Positions 1 to 9,028 of a stretch of DNA of 64,000 bases are shown here, one piece after another. The stretch covers positions 1 to 64,000 of the forward strand of contig PHBI01000082.1 of NCBI GenBank assembly GCA_002841945.1, in the 5' to 3' direction. Each line of letters begins with the position of its first letter. Within the stretch, counting starts at the first letter, position 1. The stretch is from Deltaproteobacteria bacterium HGW-Deltaproteobacteria-14. GTDB lineage: Bacteria > Myxococcota_A > UBA9042 > PHBI01. The notes below the pieces were generated by a model that was not told the DNA's origin, searched no databases, and was given only the letters and a program-made list of their open reading frames with translations. A program made the translations under genes and the position numbers.

Positions 1-233
1 GCGGGCTGGACCTGCCCGCCGGCGCGCCGCCGGAGCTCGCGCCGGGGACCGAGCTCGTGGGCGCCCCCGGCGACGACAAGGCGGTCGCGCGCCTCGGGAC
101 CATCGCGCGGCTGCCGGGGCGCGAGGCGGCGGTCGCGCTCGCGGTGGTCAAGCGCAAGCACGCCGAGCCCGGAACGACGCTGTATCTGCCGGACGGGCGC
201 GCGGCGACGGTGCTGGCCCTGCCCATCGAGTGA
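1..233 (+). CDS. YgfZ/GcvT-like folate-binding protein, C-terminal end (5' partial)
   Basis: An open frame enters from the left edge (codons begin at base 3) and stops with TGA at 231-233. The last ~75 residues include VVKRKHAEPGTTLYL and end in a hydrophobic strand. This matches the C-terminal barrel of YgfZ-type folate-binding proteins, which act in Fe-S cluster and tRNA-modification pathways and are related to the aminomethyltransferase GcvT. The diagnostic K-GC-YxGQE motif would lie upstream, outside the window, so a GcvT-family relative other than YgfZ cannot be excluded. Confidence 0.55.
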   Translation, partial: GLDLPAGAPPELAPGTELVGAPGDDKAVARLGTIARLPGREAAVALAVVKRKHAEPGTTLYLPDGRAATVLALPIE

Positions 234-387
234 CCCTTCGCGGGCCCGAGGATGCGCCGCTCCGACGGCGTCGGGTTGAATCCGGGGTCCAGCCCGGGTT
301 GAATAGGCCGGCGTCGGGTCCGTCGCGGACCTCCGCCGCCCTCCGGCGCGGCGCGCCCAAGCCAATGACGCCCCTCCAGGAGACGAC

Positions 388-798
388 ATGAAGCGCATCT
401 CGAGCGTCCTGCTGACGATCTGCGCGACCGCGGCCATCGCCGTGACGGCCGCCGCCGTGACCGCCGCGCCCCCCGCCCCGACCGACGACGCCGTGACCGC
501 CCGCGGCGCCGGCGCCACGATGGACGACGACGACGAGGACCTCGGGCCCTGCAAGCACGGCGACTTCAAGACGCAGCTCGTGAAGGACGCCTGCGCCGAG
601 GGCGGTCAGCTCGCGGCGAAGCAGGTGATGAAGCGCTTCGTCAAGGACGCCAAGAAGAAGCTCGCGGTGGGCAACGTGAACTGCAACACCTGCCACGACG
701 AGCTCGCCCCCGAGTACACGCTCAAGGACGACGGCCTCGCGCGCTTCGAGGAGTGGCAGAAGAGGCTCGCGGCGAAGAAGGCCGCGCCGGCGGAGTAG
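388..798 (+). CDS. Secreted small protein with one CxxCH haem-c motif
   Basis: A 136-residue protein. An AGGAG ribosome site lies just before the ATG. Residues 1-27 form a signal peptide (Lys-Arg start, Ala/Val-rich core, AAPPA cleavage region). The mature part has an acidic run DDDDED and a single C99-N-T-C102-H103 motif, as used for covalent haem c attachment. Two further Cys (55 and 69) could form a disulfide. The Lys-rich C-terminus and small size do not match a standard cytochrome c fold that I recognise, and no clear distal Met ligand is visible. It probably acts in the periplasm in electron transfer or haem binding, but this is inferred from the motif alone. A hairpin terminator follows. 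Confidence 0.75.
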   Translation: MKRISSVLLTICATAAIAVTAAAVTAAPPAPTDDAVTARGAGATMDDDDEDLGPCKHGDFKTQLVKDACAEGGQLAAKQVMKRFVKDAKKKLAVGNVNCNTCHDELAPEYTLKDDGLARFEEWQKRLAAKKAAPAE

Positions 799-842
799 CC
801 TCTCGCCAACGGCGGGCCCGCACCCGCTCGAAGCGCTCCCCG

Positions 843-871
843 AGGCCGCGCTGTCGATGGCAGCGCGGCCT
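843..871 (+). terminator. Hairpin between the CxxCH gene and the acyl-CoA dehydrogenase gene
   Basis: A perfect 11-bp inverted repeat (843-853 with 861-871) with a 7-nt loop lies 45 bases after the stop codon of the CxxCH gene. Only two T follow, so it is a GC-rich stem without a classic U tract. Confidence 0.6.
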
Positions 872-938
872 TGATGCGTCTGGTCTTGGGGGCCGCGAGG
901 TGGTAGACCCGGAGCGTCCAAACGCCCTGGAGTTCGCT

Positions 939-2078
<1,140 letters not shown>

Positions 2079-2087
2079 GCACACAAA

Positions 2088-2130
2088 CGGCGAGGGGCGC
2101 CAGGAGTTGACCTCCTGGCGCCCCTCGCCG
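2088..2130. terminator. Strong bidirectional terminator between convergent genes
   Basis: A perfect 19-bp inverted repeat (2088-2106 with 2112-2130) with a 5-nt loop sits between the convergent acyl-CoA dehydrogenase and chemoreceptor genes. A short A run on its left side serves the minus strand. It can end transcription from both sides. Confidence 0.85.
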
Positions 2131-2151
2131 CTGTCGGCCGGGTCAGCGACC

Positions 2152-4572
2152 TCAGGGTGAGACGGCCCACCCGTCGAAGTCGGTGAAGTCGGAGAAGTCG
2201 TCGCCGCCCGCCGCGGCGGCGGCGTGACCGCGCGCCGCGCGGTCGGTGTCCTGCCAGCCTCGGCCGGTGGAGTGGCCGCTGGGCTCCCAGGGGCGCTGGG
2301 CAGCCGGCGCCCGGTCGTCGTTCTCGAAGGCGAACTGCGAGATCGCCTCCGACAGCGTCTGGGACAGGCTCTGGAGCATCTGCGACGCGTCGGACGACTG
2401 CTCGCTCATGCGCTGGTTACGCGCGACGACGTTCTCGACGTCGTGCATCCCGAGGTCGATCTGATGGACCCCATCGGCCTGGTGCTCGCTCGCCTCGGCG
2501 ACGTCGCCGATGCGTCGGGTCACCTGGATGATGCCCTCGACGATGGAGCCGAGCGCCTCGGCCGTGTCACCGGCCAGGGATGACCCATGCTGCACGTTGT
2601 CGCGCGCGCCCTCGATGAGCTGCGCGGTCTCCCGGGCCGCCTGAGCGCTGCGCGACGCGAGGTTTCGGACCTCCTCGGCCACCACCGCGAACCCCTTGCC
2701 GTGGACCCCCGCGCGGGCCGCCTCGACCGACGCGTTGAGCGCGAGCAGGTTCGTCTGGAACGCGATCTCGTCGATGACCTTGATGACCTTCGCGATGTCG
2801 CGGCTCGAGGTGTCGATGGCCTGCATGCCCTCGACGAGGCGCTCCATCAGGTGGTTGCCGGACTCGGCCCGCGACCGCACCGCCTCGCTGAGCTGCCGCG
2901 CCTCGGCGACCGACTCGGCGTTGGCCTGGATCTGGGTGGCGATGACCTTGATCGTCGCGCCGATCTCCTCGACGGTCGCGGCGAGGTTCGTGGCGCTCCT
3001 GGACAGATCGAGCCCGGACGCGTTGATCTCGCACCCGGTGGCGTCGATGTACCCCGACGTGGTGTGGATCTCGCGCAGCACCGAGGAGAAGGCGTCCACC
3101 GTGCCGTTGATCGCCTCCTTGATCGCGGCGTAGTCGCCGGCGTACTCGCCGACCATCCGCGCCCGCAGATCCCCCTGCGCGACGCGCTGCAGCACCTCCC
3201 CGGCCTCCTCCACCGGGCGCAGCACCTCGCCCGCGAAGCTGTTGACCCCCTCACCGAGCGCGCGGTACTCCCCGGCCCACGCCGACACGTCGATGCGCGC
3301 CTGCAGGTCCCCGGCGGTGGCCGCGGCGATCATCTGCTGCAGCGCGCCGTTGAAGCCTGAGACCGTCCCCTGGATGGAGTCCAGGGTCTCGACGCAGTCC
3401 ACCACCTCGTCCCGGAAGGTCTGCCGCACCCGCTCGCGGTGGTCGCGGGAGAAGTCGCCGGCGGCGATCTGCACCAGCCCATCGCTGACCACTCGGAAGC
3501 CGCGCGCCACCCGGGTGGCGATGAACAGGATGACGAACCCGACGAAGAGCCCCAGACCGATGCCGAGCGCGAGGAAGCGCTCGACCATGGTCGAGCGCAG
3601 GGCCTCCGTCTCGACCCCGGGGTCGATGACGGCGCCGATGTACATGCCGAAGCTCGGGTTGTGGGTGAAGGTCACGAGCAGCTCGTCGCCGTCGCTCGCC
3701 AGGACATACTCGGTGCCGGCCTTCTTCCTCATGACCTCGGCGACCCACGCGTCCGTAGAATCCCCGTGGTCCACGCGCGGCGTCGTCTTGAAGATGATCT
3801 CGCCCTTCTCGTTGAGCACGAACACGAACCCGGTCTGCCCGAACTGGAGCTTGTCCATCGCCTCCTTGAGGCTCGTCAGGTCGTCCTTGATGCCGAAGTA
3901 CAGCATCCCGGCCACCCGCCCGTCGACCCGGATCGGCTCGTAGGCGGTCGTGTACCAGGCGTTGACCACGAAGGCGCGGCCCCGGAACGTCTCGCCGCGC
4001 TCGATCGCCTGCGCGACGGGCGAGTCGCTCGGGATGTAGGTGCCGACCGCCCGCGTCCCGTCGGTCTTCAGCACGTTCGTCGCGACGCGGAGGAAGCCGC
4101 CGTCGATCTTCTGGAACAACGTCACCGTTCCGCCGAGGAGGTCCTTGATCCCGTCCACCAGCTCCGCGTCGCGCTGTAACACCGAACCGCCACGCCGCCA
4201 CACGGGGACCTGCACCTCCCGGCTCGCGAGGGTGACCTGATCCACCGCGGTGAACGCGACGCGCTCGTCGGGATCCGCGACGAGCGGAGCCGTGGCGAAG
4301 ACGTGGCGCGCGACCCTCAGCCCGGCGGCGCAACGCTCCTCCTTCGACTGGCGATCCGTCTCGAGGAACTCGCCGACGAGCGAGACCGCAGACCGCATGT
4401 TGCCCTGCGTGACCTGGAGCAGGTTCTCGCGGGTGGTCGCCAGCACGACGATCAGCATGACCACCAACGCGCCGACCCCGACCCCGAGGGTCGGGATGAC
4501 GAGCTTCATCCGTATCGAGAGGCGCCCGCGGTAGCGCCGTGCGGGGACCGATTCAGCGGGGGTTGGGGGCAT
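2152..4572 (-). CDS. Methyl-accepting chemotaxis protein with periplasmic Cache-type sensor
   Basis: An 806-residue chemoreceptor. The order is a short cytoplasmic N-terminus, a TM segment (~residues 25-50), a ~300-residue Cache_3/Cache_2-like periplasmic sensor (conserved GYFGIK-like stretch MLYFGIKDD), a second TM (FLALGIGLGLFVGFVILFI), HAMP/linker helices, and the signalling domain with the CheA/CheW-binding hairpin tip IDEIAFQTNLLALNASVEAA. The ATG at 4572 is preferred because GAGTGAGG lies 6-13 bases upstream; a GTG at 4626 would add 18 Arg-rich residues. No Trp-Glu-Thr-Phe-type receptor pentapeptide is seen, but the C-terminus has an acidic/aromatic tail (DFSDFTDFDGW). No che genes are adjacent, so it is an orphan receptor with unknown ligand. 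Confidence 0.93.
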   Translation of the reverse strand: MPPTPAESVPARRYRGRLSIRMKLVIPTLGVGVGALVVMLIVVLATTRENLLQVTQGNMRSAVSLVGEFLETDRQSKEERCAAGLRVARHVFATAPLVADPDERVAFTAVDQVTLASREVQVPVWRRGGSVLQRDAELVDGIKDLLGGTVTLFQKIDGGFLRVATNVLKTDGTRAVGTYIPSDSPVAQAIERGETFRGRAFVVNAWYTTAYEPIRVDGRVAGMLYFGIKDDLTSLKEAMDKLQFGQTGFVFVLNEKGEIIFKTTPRVDHGDSTDAWVAEVMRKKAGTEYVLASDGDELLVTFTHNPSFGMYIGAVIDPGVETEALRSTMVERFLALGIGLGLFVGFVILFIATRVARGFRVVSDGLVQIAAGDFSRDHRERVRQTFRDEVVDCVETLDSIQGTVSGFNGALQQMIAAATAGDLQARIDVSAWAGEYRALGEGVNSFAGEVLRPVEEAGEVLQRVAQGDLRARMVGEYAGDYAAIKEAINGTVDAFSSVLREIHTTSGYIDATGCEINASGLDLSRSATNLAATVEEIGATIKVIATQIQANAESVAEARQLSEAVRSRAESGNHLMERLVEGMQAIDTSSRDIAKVIKVIDEIAFQTNLLALNASVEAARAGVHGKGFAVVAEEVRNLASRSAQAARETAQLIEGARDNVQHGSSLAGDTAEALGSIVEGIIQVTRRIGDVAEASEHQADGVHQIDLGMHDVENVVARNQRMSEQSSDASQMLQSLSQTLSEAISQFAFENDDRAPAAQRPWEPSGHSTGRGWQDTDRAARGHAAAAAGGDDFSDFTDFDGWAVSP

Positions 4573-4731
4573 CGGGGACCTCACTCGTGAGCGGTCGGGA
4601 CTGAACCAGTCCCGGCTTCGGCTCACGCTGTGAGGTTCGGCAGCGCAATCGCGACTCTTGAGTCGGGATTACAAGGCTCGCTCACTTTGGGTTGTGCGGC
4701 GCAGCAACGCCCCTCCCCACGGGAGCTCACC

Positions 4732-7434
4732 TCACTCCCCGCGCGCTAGCGCCAGCACCTCGTCCGCCTTGACCGGATCGCCGCAGCGCCGCAGGTGCTC
4801 GGCGTACGCGGTCACGGTTCGCGCGAGCTCCATCTGGTCGCCGGTCTCGACGAAGACGCGGACGGCGTCGTCGAAGCGGGCCGTCGCCTCCTCGGCGGCG
4901 TCGCCGCGGCGGCTCAGGATCGTCCCCCAGGTCCGCATCACCTGCGCGACCGCCGGCCTGGCCCCGATCGCCTCGCCGATCTGGCGCGCCCGCGCGACGG
5001 CGGCGAGGGCCTGATCGAACTGGCCGCGCTCTCCGGCCAGCGCGGCGAGGTTGCGCACCACGTCGGTCGCGGTCCGCTGGTCCCCGGTCTCCGCGGTCAG
5101 CTCCTCGGCCTCGAGCAGCGCCGCCTCCGCCCGCTCCAGGTCCCCCAGCTCGAGGTAGGTCTCGCCGATGTTGTTGAGGAAGGCCCCGATGAGGTCACGG
5201 TCGCCGGCGATCTCGGCCAGCTGGAGCCCGTCCTTCCACAGCGTCAGCGCCCCCTCGAGGTCGCCGATGGCGAAGTGGACCGCCCCGAGCCCGACCCGGC
5301 AGGTCGCCTCGCCCTGGGGATCGCCCACCTGGCGACGCAGCTCGAGGGCCTCGCCGAGGAGCGCCTTGGCCGCGTCGAGCTCACCCCGCTGGATGCGGAC
5401 GTTCGCCAGCGTGCCGAGGCTCTCGGCGATGGGGCGCGCCTTGCCGAGCCGCCGCCGCATCTCGAGCGCGCGCGACGCGCAGTCCACGGCGTCATCGTAG
5501 CCCCCGAGGCCGCCCTCGAGCCACTCGACCTTGGCGAGCTGGTCGAGGGCCGCGGCCACGCCGCGGATGTCGTTGACGCGCCGGTAGAGCTCGGTCGCGT
5601 GGTGCAGGCACGGGCGCGCCCGCACGTAGTCGCCGAGCCCCCGGTGCGCCTTGGCGAGCTTGAGCCAGGCGGTGGCGCCGAGCCGCATGTCGCCCGTGAT
5701 GAGCGTCGCCTCGAGCATCGCGCCGAAGGCCGTCCGCGCGACCGTGAGGTCGCCCGCGCGAAGGGTGAGGTCCCCGAGCCCGGCGAGGCAGTCGACCAAG
5801 AGCGCCGCCCGATCGAGCCCGATGAGGCCAAGCGCGCGCTGGTAGTAGCCCGCGGCCCGTCGCATCGCGTAGCCCTCCGCGGCGCTCTCGGCGGCCCGCA
5901 TCAAGAGCCGCGCCGCCGCGCTCGCCCGCCCGCCGGCCTCCCAGTGGTTGGCGATCACCTCGAACCACGGCGCGGGCTCGTGGAGGTCCCGCTGCGAGAG
6001 CCACTGCGCGACGCAGGCGTGGATGCGGGCGCGGCGCGCCTCCGCGAGGCCGGCGAAGACGGCGTCGCGGTCGCGCTCGTGGACGAAGTTGAGCTCGCGC
6101 TGCCCCGCGACGCTCGACCGCGCCGACGCGGCGACCAGCCCGTGGTCCTCGAGGGTCGCGAGGACGCGCTCGATCTCGTCGCGGAGGTGGTCGCTGATCC
6201 ACGGGATCTCGTCGCGGCTCGGCGCGATCGCGTCATCGCCGCGCACGCTGCGAAGCACCGCCACCAGGCCGTCGACCCAGAACGTGAAGCCGAACACGCT
6301 CGCGACCTCGAGCGCGCGCCGCTCGGCCGGACCGAGGGCCGCCACCCGGCGCTCGGAGGTCGCGGTGATGCTGTCGGCCAGCACCTCGTCGAGGGGGGCG
6401 GCGGCCGGATCGTAGCTCCAGCGGTCGCCGCGGCGCACCACGAGCCCCCGCTGCACCAGCAGCCGGATGTTCTCCTCCGCCAGCCGCGGGCTCCCGCCCG
6501 ACCGCGCGACCAGCGCGTCGACCAGGGCGTCGGGGAGCGCCTCGACGCGCTGCAGGATAGCGCGCACCAGGCGCGCGATCTCGCGATCCTCGAGCGGACC
6601 CACCTCGACCCGGATGGCGCTGGCGCCGGCGGGGTCGAAGCCCTCCGGGGTCGGGCGGGTCCCGACGAAGACGATGACCAGCGGGGTCGCGCGCAGCTCG
6701 ACGGCCATCGCGCTCAGCAGCTCGGCGGAGGTCGGGCTGAGGTGCTGCGCCTGGTGCACGACCAGGATCTGCGGCGCGCGCGCCAGATCGCTCGCCATGA
6801 TGTGGACGAGCTGCCGCAGCGCGCTCCGCTGGAACTGCGCGAGGTCACCGGGCGGCGTGTCGGCGCTCGGCCCCGACGCGCGGAGCCCGGCCAGAAACCC
6901 CAGCATCCGGGCCACGGAGTTCAACGCCCGCGGCTCGACCAGCGGCTCGACCCCTTCGAGGATGCGGTCGCGCGCGACGAGGTCACGCTCGCTCGCGGTG
7001 AAGCCGAAGCGCCGGCGGACGAGCTGGGCGATCATCGAGGTGGCGCCCGCCTCGTCGGGGGAGCACGCCACCGGCAGGACGTCGATCCCGCGCTCGACCG
7101 GATCGATGATCGCGAAGGTCTCGGCCAGCAGCCGCGTCTTGCCGGCCCCGGGGGCGCCGACGACGTGGATCACCTGCAGCTTGCGGCCGGTGACGGCCTC
7201 CCGCACGGCGTTGTAGACGGCCTCGAGGGCGTCGCGGCGCCCGAGGAACGGGGTCTTGACGCCGCACACCGCGCGCTCGGTGGTGAGCATGCGCGCGAGG
7301 CGGACCTCGTTCGGGTCGTTGACGACCGCACGGGACTCCGCCCCGGTGCCCAGGTCGCCGGGGCCGGGGCGGCAGAGTGCGTCGAGCGCCTCCAGCCCCC
7401 CGTCGGGGATCAGGTCGTCAGACGGCGTAACCAT
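4732..7434 (-). CDS. AAA/STAND-type ATPase with C-terminal TPR array
   Basis: A 900-residue protein. Residues ~60-330 form an ATPase module with FLGRRDALEAV, Walker A GAPGAGKT at 93-100 and a Walker B-like strand ILVVHQAQH in which the usual acidic pair is replaced by H-Q. A winged/helical region follows, then many TPR-like helices to the C-terminus (repeats such as YLELGDLERAEAALLEAEEL). This is the layout of the ATPase-TPR half of large myxobacterial Ser/Thr kinases and of LuxR/MalT-like regulators, but with neither a kinase nor a DNA-binding domain. It may act as a signalling scaffold. The start has no clear ribosome site, so an internal start is possible. Confidence 0.8.
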   Translation of the reverse strand: MVTPSDDLIPDGGLEALDALCRPGPGDLGTGAESRAVVNDPNEVRLARMLTTERAVCGVKTPFLGRRDALEAVYNAVREAVTGRKLQVIHVVGAPGAGKTRLLAETFAIIDPVERGIDVLPVACSPDEAGATSMIAQLVRRRFGFTASERDLVARDRILEGVEPLVEPRALNSVARMLGFLAGLRASGPSADTPPGDLAQFQRSALRQLVHIMASDLARAPQILVVHQAQHLSPTSAELLSAMAVELRATPLVIVFVGTRPTPEGFDPAGASAIRVEVGPLEDREIARLVRAILQRVEALPDALVDALVARSGGSPRLAEENIRLLVQRGLVVRRGDRWSYDPAAAPLDEVLADSITATSERRVAALGPAERRALEVASVFGFTFWVDGLVAVLRSVRGDDAIAPSRDEIPWISDHLRDEIERVLATLEDHGLVAASARSSVAGQRELNFVHERDRDAVFAGLAEARRARIHACVAQWLSQRDLHEPAPWFEVIANHWEAGGRASAAARLLMRAAESAAEGYAMRRAAGYYQRALGLIGLDRAALLVDCLAGLGDLTLRAGDLTVARTAFGAMLEATLITGDMRLGATAWLKLAKAHRGLGDYVRARPCLHHATELYRRVNDIRGVAAALDQLAKVEWLEGGLGGYDDAVDCASRALEMRRRLGKARPIAESLGTLANVRIQRGELDAAKALLGEALELRRQVGDPQGEATCRVGLGAVHFAIGDLEGALTLWKDGLQLAEIAGDRDLIGAFLNNIGETYLELGDLERAEAALLEAEELTAETGDQRTATDVVRNLAALAGERGQFDQALAAVARARQIGEAIGARPAVAQVMRTWGTILSRRGDAAEEATARFDDAVRVFVETGDQMELARTVTAYAEHLRRCGDPVKADEVLALARGE

Positions 7435-7524
7435 AGGTCAACGTGGTAGCATCGGCCCACCCAGCGCGCAACGACGAGCGCTCCTGCCTGGCCCTCGGCG
7501 GAGGCCGCGCCTGGCGAAGGTCGG

Positions 7525-7908
7525 CTACTCGTGCTTGATCAGCCCGGCCCGCCCGCGCTTGGGCCGCGGCGCTGGCGCCGCTTCCACCGGGTGCCGCAGC
7601 GCCTCCACGAGGAGCTCGCGCAGGAGCTCGCGCGCACCAGCGAGGTTCTTGATCCGCGACCGGAAGTCGCCGCAGACGACGCGCACGGTCCCGCGGCGAT
7701 CGGCGCGCAGGGGGGCGAAGGCGAGGATGCGGCGCAGATCCTCGGGATCGAAGCCCGAGCAGCCGCGGGTGTCGAAGCGCAGCTCGACCGTGGACGGCGT
7801 CGTGCGCGCGACCTCGGCCGCGTCCGCGCCCTCGAGGGTGCGCGTGAACGAGACCGACAGGTGGTCGATGGGGATGACGAGACCCTGGCGGACGACGAGC
7901 GGCTCCAT
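7525..7908 (-). CDS. Release-factor-fold (ArfB-like) protein lacking the GGQ motif
   Basis: A 127-residue protein starting at the ATG with GGAG 7-10 bases upstream. It aligns along its length with the RF-1 domain of ArfB-type peptidyl-tRNA hydrolases: an N-terminal strand (VIPIDHLSVSFTR), then STVELRFD (family: T-x-V-x-LRFD), then FRSRIKNLAGA (family: YRSQxxNRxxA), the C-terminal helix LLRELLVEAL and a basic Pro-rich tail. The catalytic Gly-Gly-Gln loop is absent: the matching stretch reads TLEGADAAEVART. Known family members rescue stalled ribosomes by hydrolysing peptidyl-tRNA. Without GGQ this protein should not catalyse that and may bind ribosomes in a regulatory role. It lies upstream of the AAA-TPR gene and downstream of rnc. 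Confidence 0.7.
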   Translation of the reverse strand: MEPLVVRQGLVIPIDHLSVSFTRTLEGADAAEVARTTPSTVELRFDTRGCSGFDPEDLRRILAFAPLRADRRGTVRVVCGDFRSRIKNLAGARELLRELLVEALRHPVEAAPAPRPKRGRAGLIKHE

Positions 7909-8042
7909 CACGACTCCAAACGAGCGTGGCCCTGGCTGAGCCCCGCGCGGCGGGCTGGTGATAGCAAAGACCGACGCGACGCGCGAGCGCCGAGCACGAG
8001 CCGCGGCGCTTTCCGAGCCCCGCATGCTGCAACGCAACATGG

Positions 8043-8765
8043 TTACGCGGTCTCGGACCCGGCCCAGCGGGCGCCGATCTCCCGCAGCGCGGCGGTCGCG
8101 GCGTGCTGTTCGGCGTCCTTCTTCGAGGCGCCGCTCCCGGTCGCGCGGATCGCGTCCCCGATCTGCACCTCGGCGACGAAGCGCGCGTCGTGCTGGGGGC
8201 CGGTCACCTCGACGAGGGTGTAGGCCGGCGTGATCTGGTGGACGTGCTGAGCCCACTCCTGGAGGCTGCTCTTGGGGTCCTTGACGCTGTCCTGCAGCAG
8301 CGTCTCCGCGAGCCGCGGCTCGACCAGCCGCGCCACCACGACGCTCACCGCGAGGTAGCCGCCGTCGAGGTAGATCGCCCCGGCGATGGACTCGAGGACG
8401 TCGGCCAGGATCGACCGGCGGCTGCGGCCCCCGCTCTTCTCCTCGCCGCGGCCGACCCGGATGTGATCGCCGAGCCCGAGGTGGCGCGCGATCGTCGCCA
8501 GCGTCCGGGCGTTCACGAGCCGCGCTCGGAGCTGCGTGAGGCGCCCCTCCCGCGCGCGGGGCAGGCGGCGAAAGAGGAGCTCGCTCACGGCCAGCTCGAA
8601 GACCGCGTCGCCGAGGAACTCGAGGCGCTCGTAATCGACCACGTCGCCGCCCACCTCGTTTTTGTGGGAGGCGTGGGTCAGCGCCTCTTCGAGGAGGGCC
8701 GGGTCGGTGAAACGGTAGCCGAGGAGATCCTCGACCGGGTGCTGCTCGGGCGCGGGGTCGCTCAT
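8043..8765 (-). CDS. rnc: Ribonuclease III
   Basis: A 240-residue double-strand-specific endoribonuclease that processes rRNA precursors and structured mRNAs. The N-terminal endonuclease domain has the signature ERLEFLGDAVFELAVSE at ~46-62, with Asp in the metal site, and a second acidic cluster ADVLESIAGAIYLDGG. The C-terminal ~70 residues form the dsRNA-binding domain (SSLQEWAQ ... GSGASKKDAEQHAA). The ATG at 8765 gives MSDPAPEQHPVEDLLGYRF, the normal family start; a TTG 36 bases further upstream is less likely. Family length is ~225-240. The usual partner era is not adjacent. Confidence 0.95.
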   Translation of the reverse strand: MSDPAPEQHPVEDLLGYRFTDPALLEEALTHASHKNEVGGDVVDYERLEFLGDAVFELAVSELLFRRLPRAREGRLTQLRARLVNARTLATIARHLGLGDHIRVGRGEEKSGGRSRRSILADVLESIAGAIYLDGGYLAVSVVVARLVEPRLAETLLQDSVKDPKSSLQEWAQHVHQITPAYTLVEVTGPQHDARFVAEVQIGDAIRATGSGASKKDAEQHAATAALREIGARWAGSETA

Positions 8766-8805
8766 CGGCCCCACGTGACCACGACCGGGGCCCGCGCGCA
8801 ACGGT

Positions 8806-8986
8806 AAGCGACGGCAGGTCTCGCCTCGGAGGTCGTAGCTGTCGCCGACGGCAGGGCGGGACCCGGAGGTCGTGGCTGTCGCCGACGGCAGGGCGGGACC
8901 CGGAGGTCGTAGCTGTCGCCGCAGGACGACGCGGTCGGCCGGAGGGAGCCGCGGTGGAGGCAGGGGCGAGACCGATACGACGCTGG
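8806..8986. repeat. Intergenic repeat block containing a 37-bp tandem repeat
   Basis: Between rnc and the next minus-strand gene lies a 37-bp unit present ~2.5 times in tandem (8828-8864, 8865-8901, 8902-8921; one mismatch between full copies). It is flanked by a left motif GACGGCAGGTC (8810-8820) and a right motif GACCGATAC (from 8970). The same outer motifs, and an internal stretch around CGGTCGGCCGGAGGG, recur at 28721-28820. The outer motifs recur in the 78-bp elements at 15441 and 20680. Nothing coding is evident. Confidence 0.8.
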
Positions 8987-9028
8987 AACGCCGAAGCGGT
9001 CAGCCGGTCCGCGGATGGCGCCGGCCGC

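Noticed and set aside
4795..7449. An 884-codon open frame antisense to the AAA-TPR gene
   Set aside because: It has no recognisable motif and arises because GC-rich codons leave the opposite strand open; the minus-strand protein has a Walker A and TPR pattern.
8828..8921. CRISPR array
   Set aside because: Two and a half adjacent 37-bp units without spacers.
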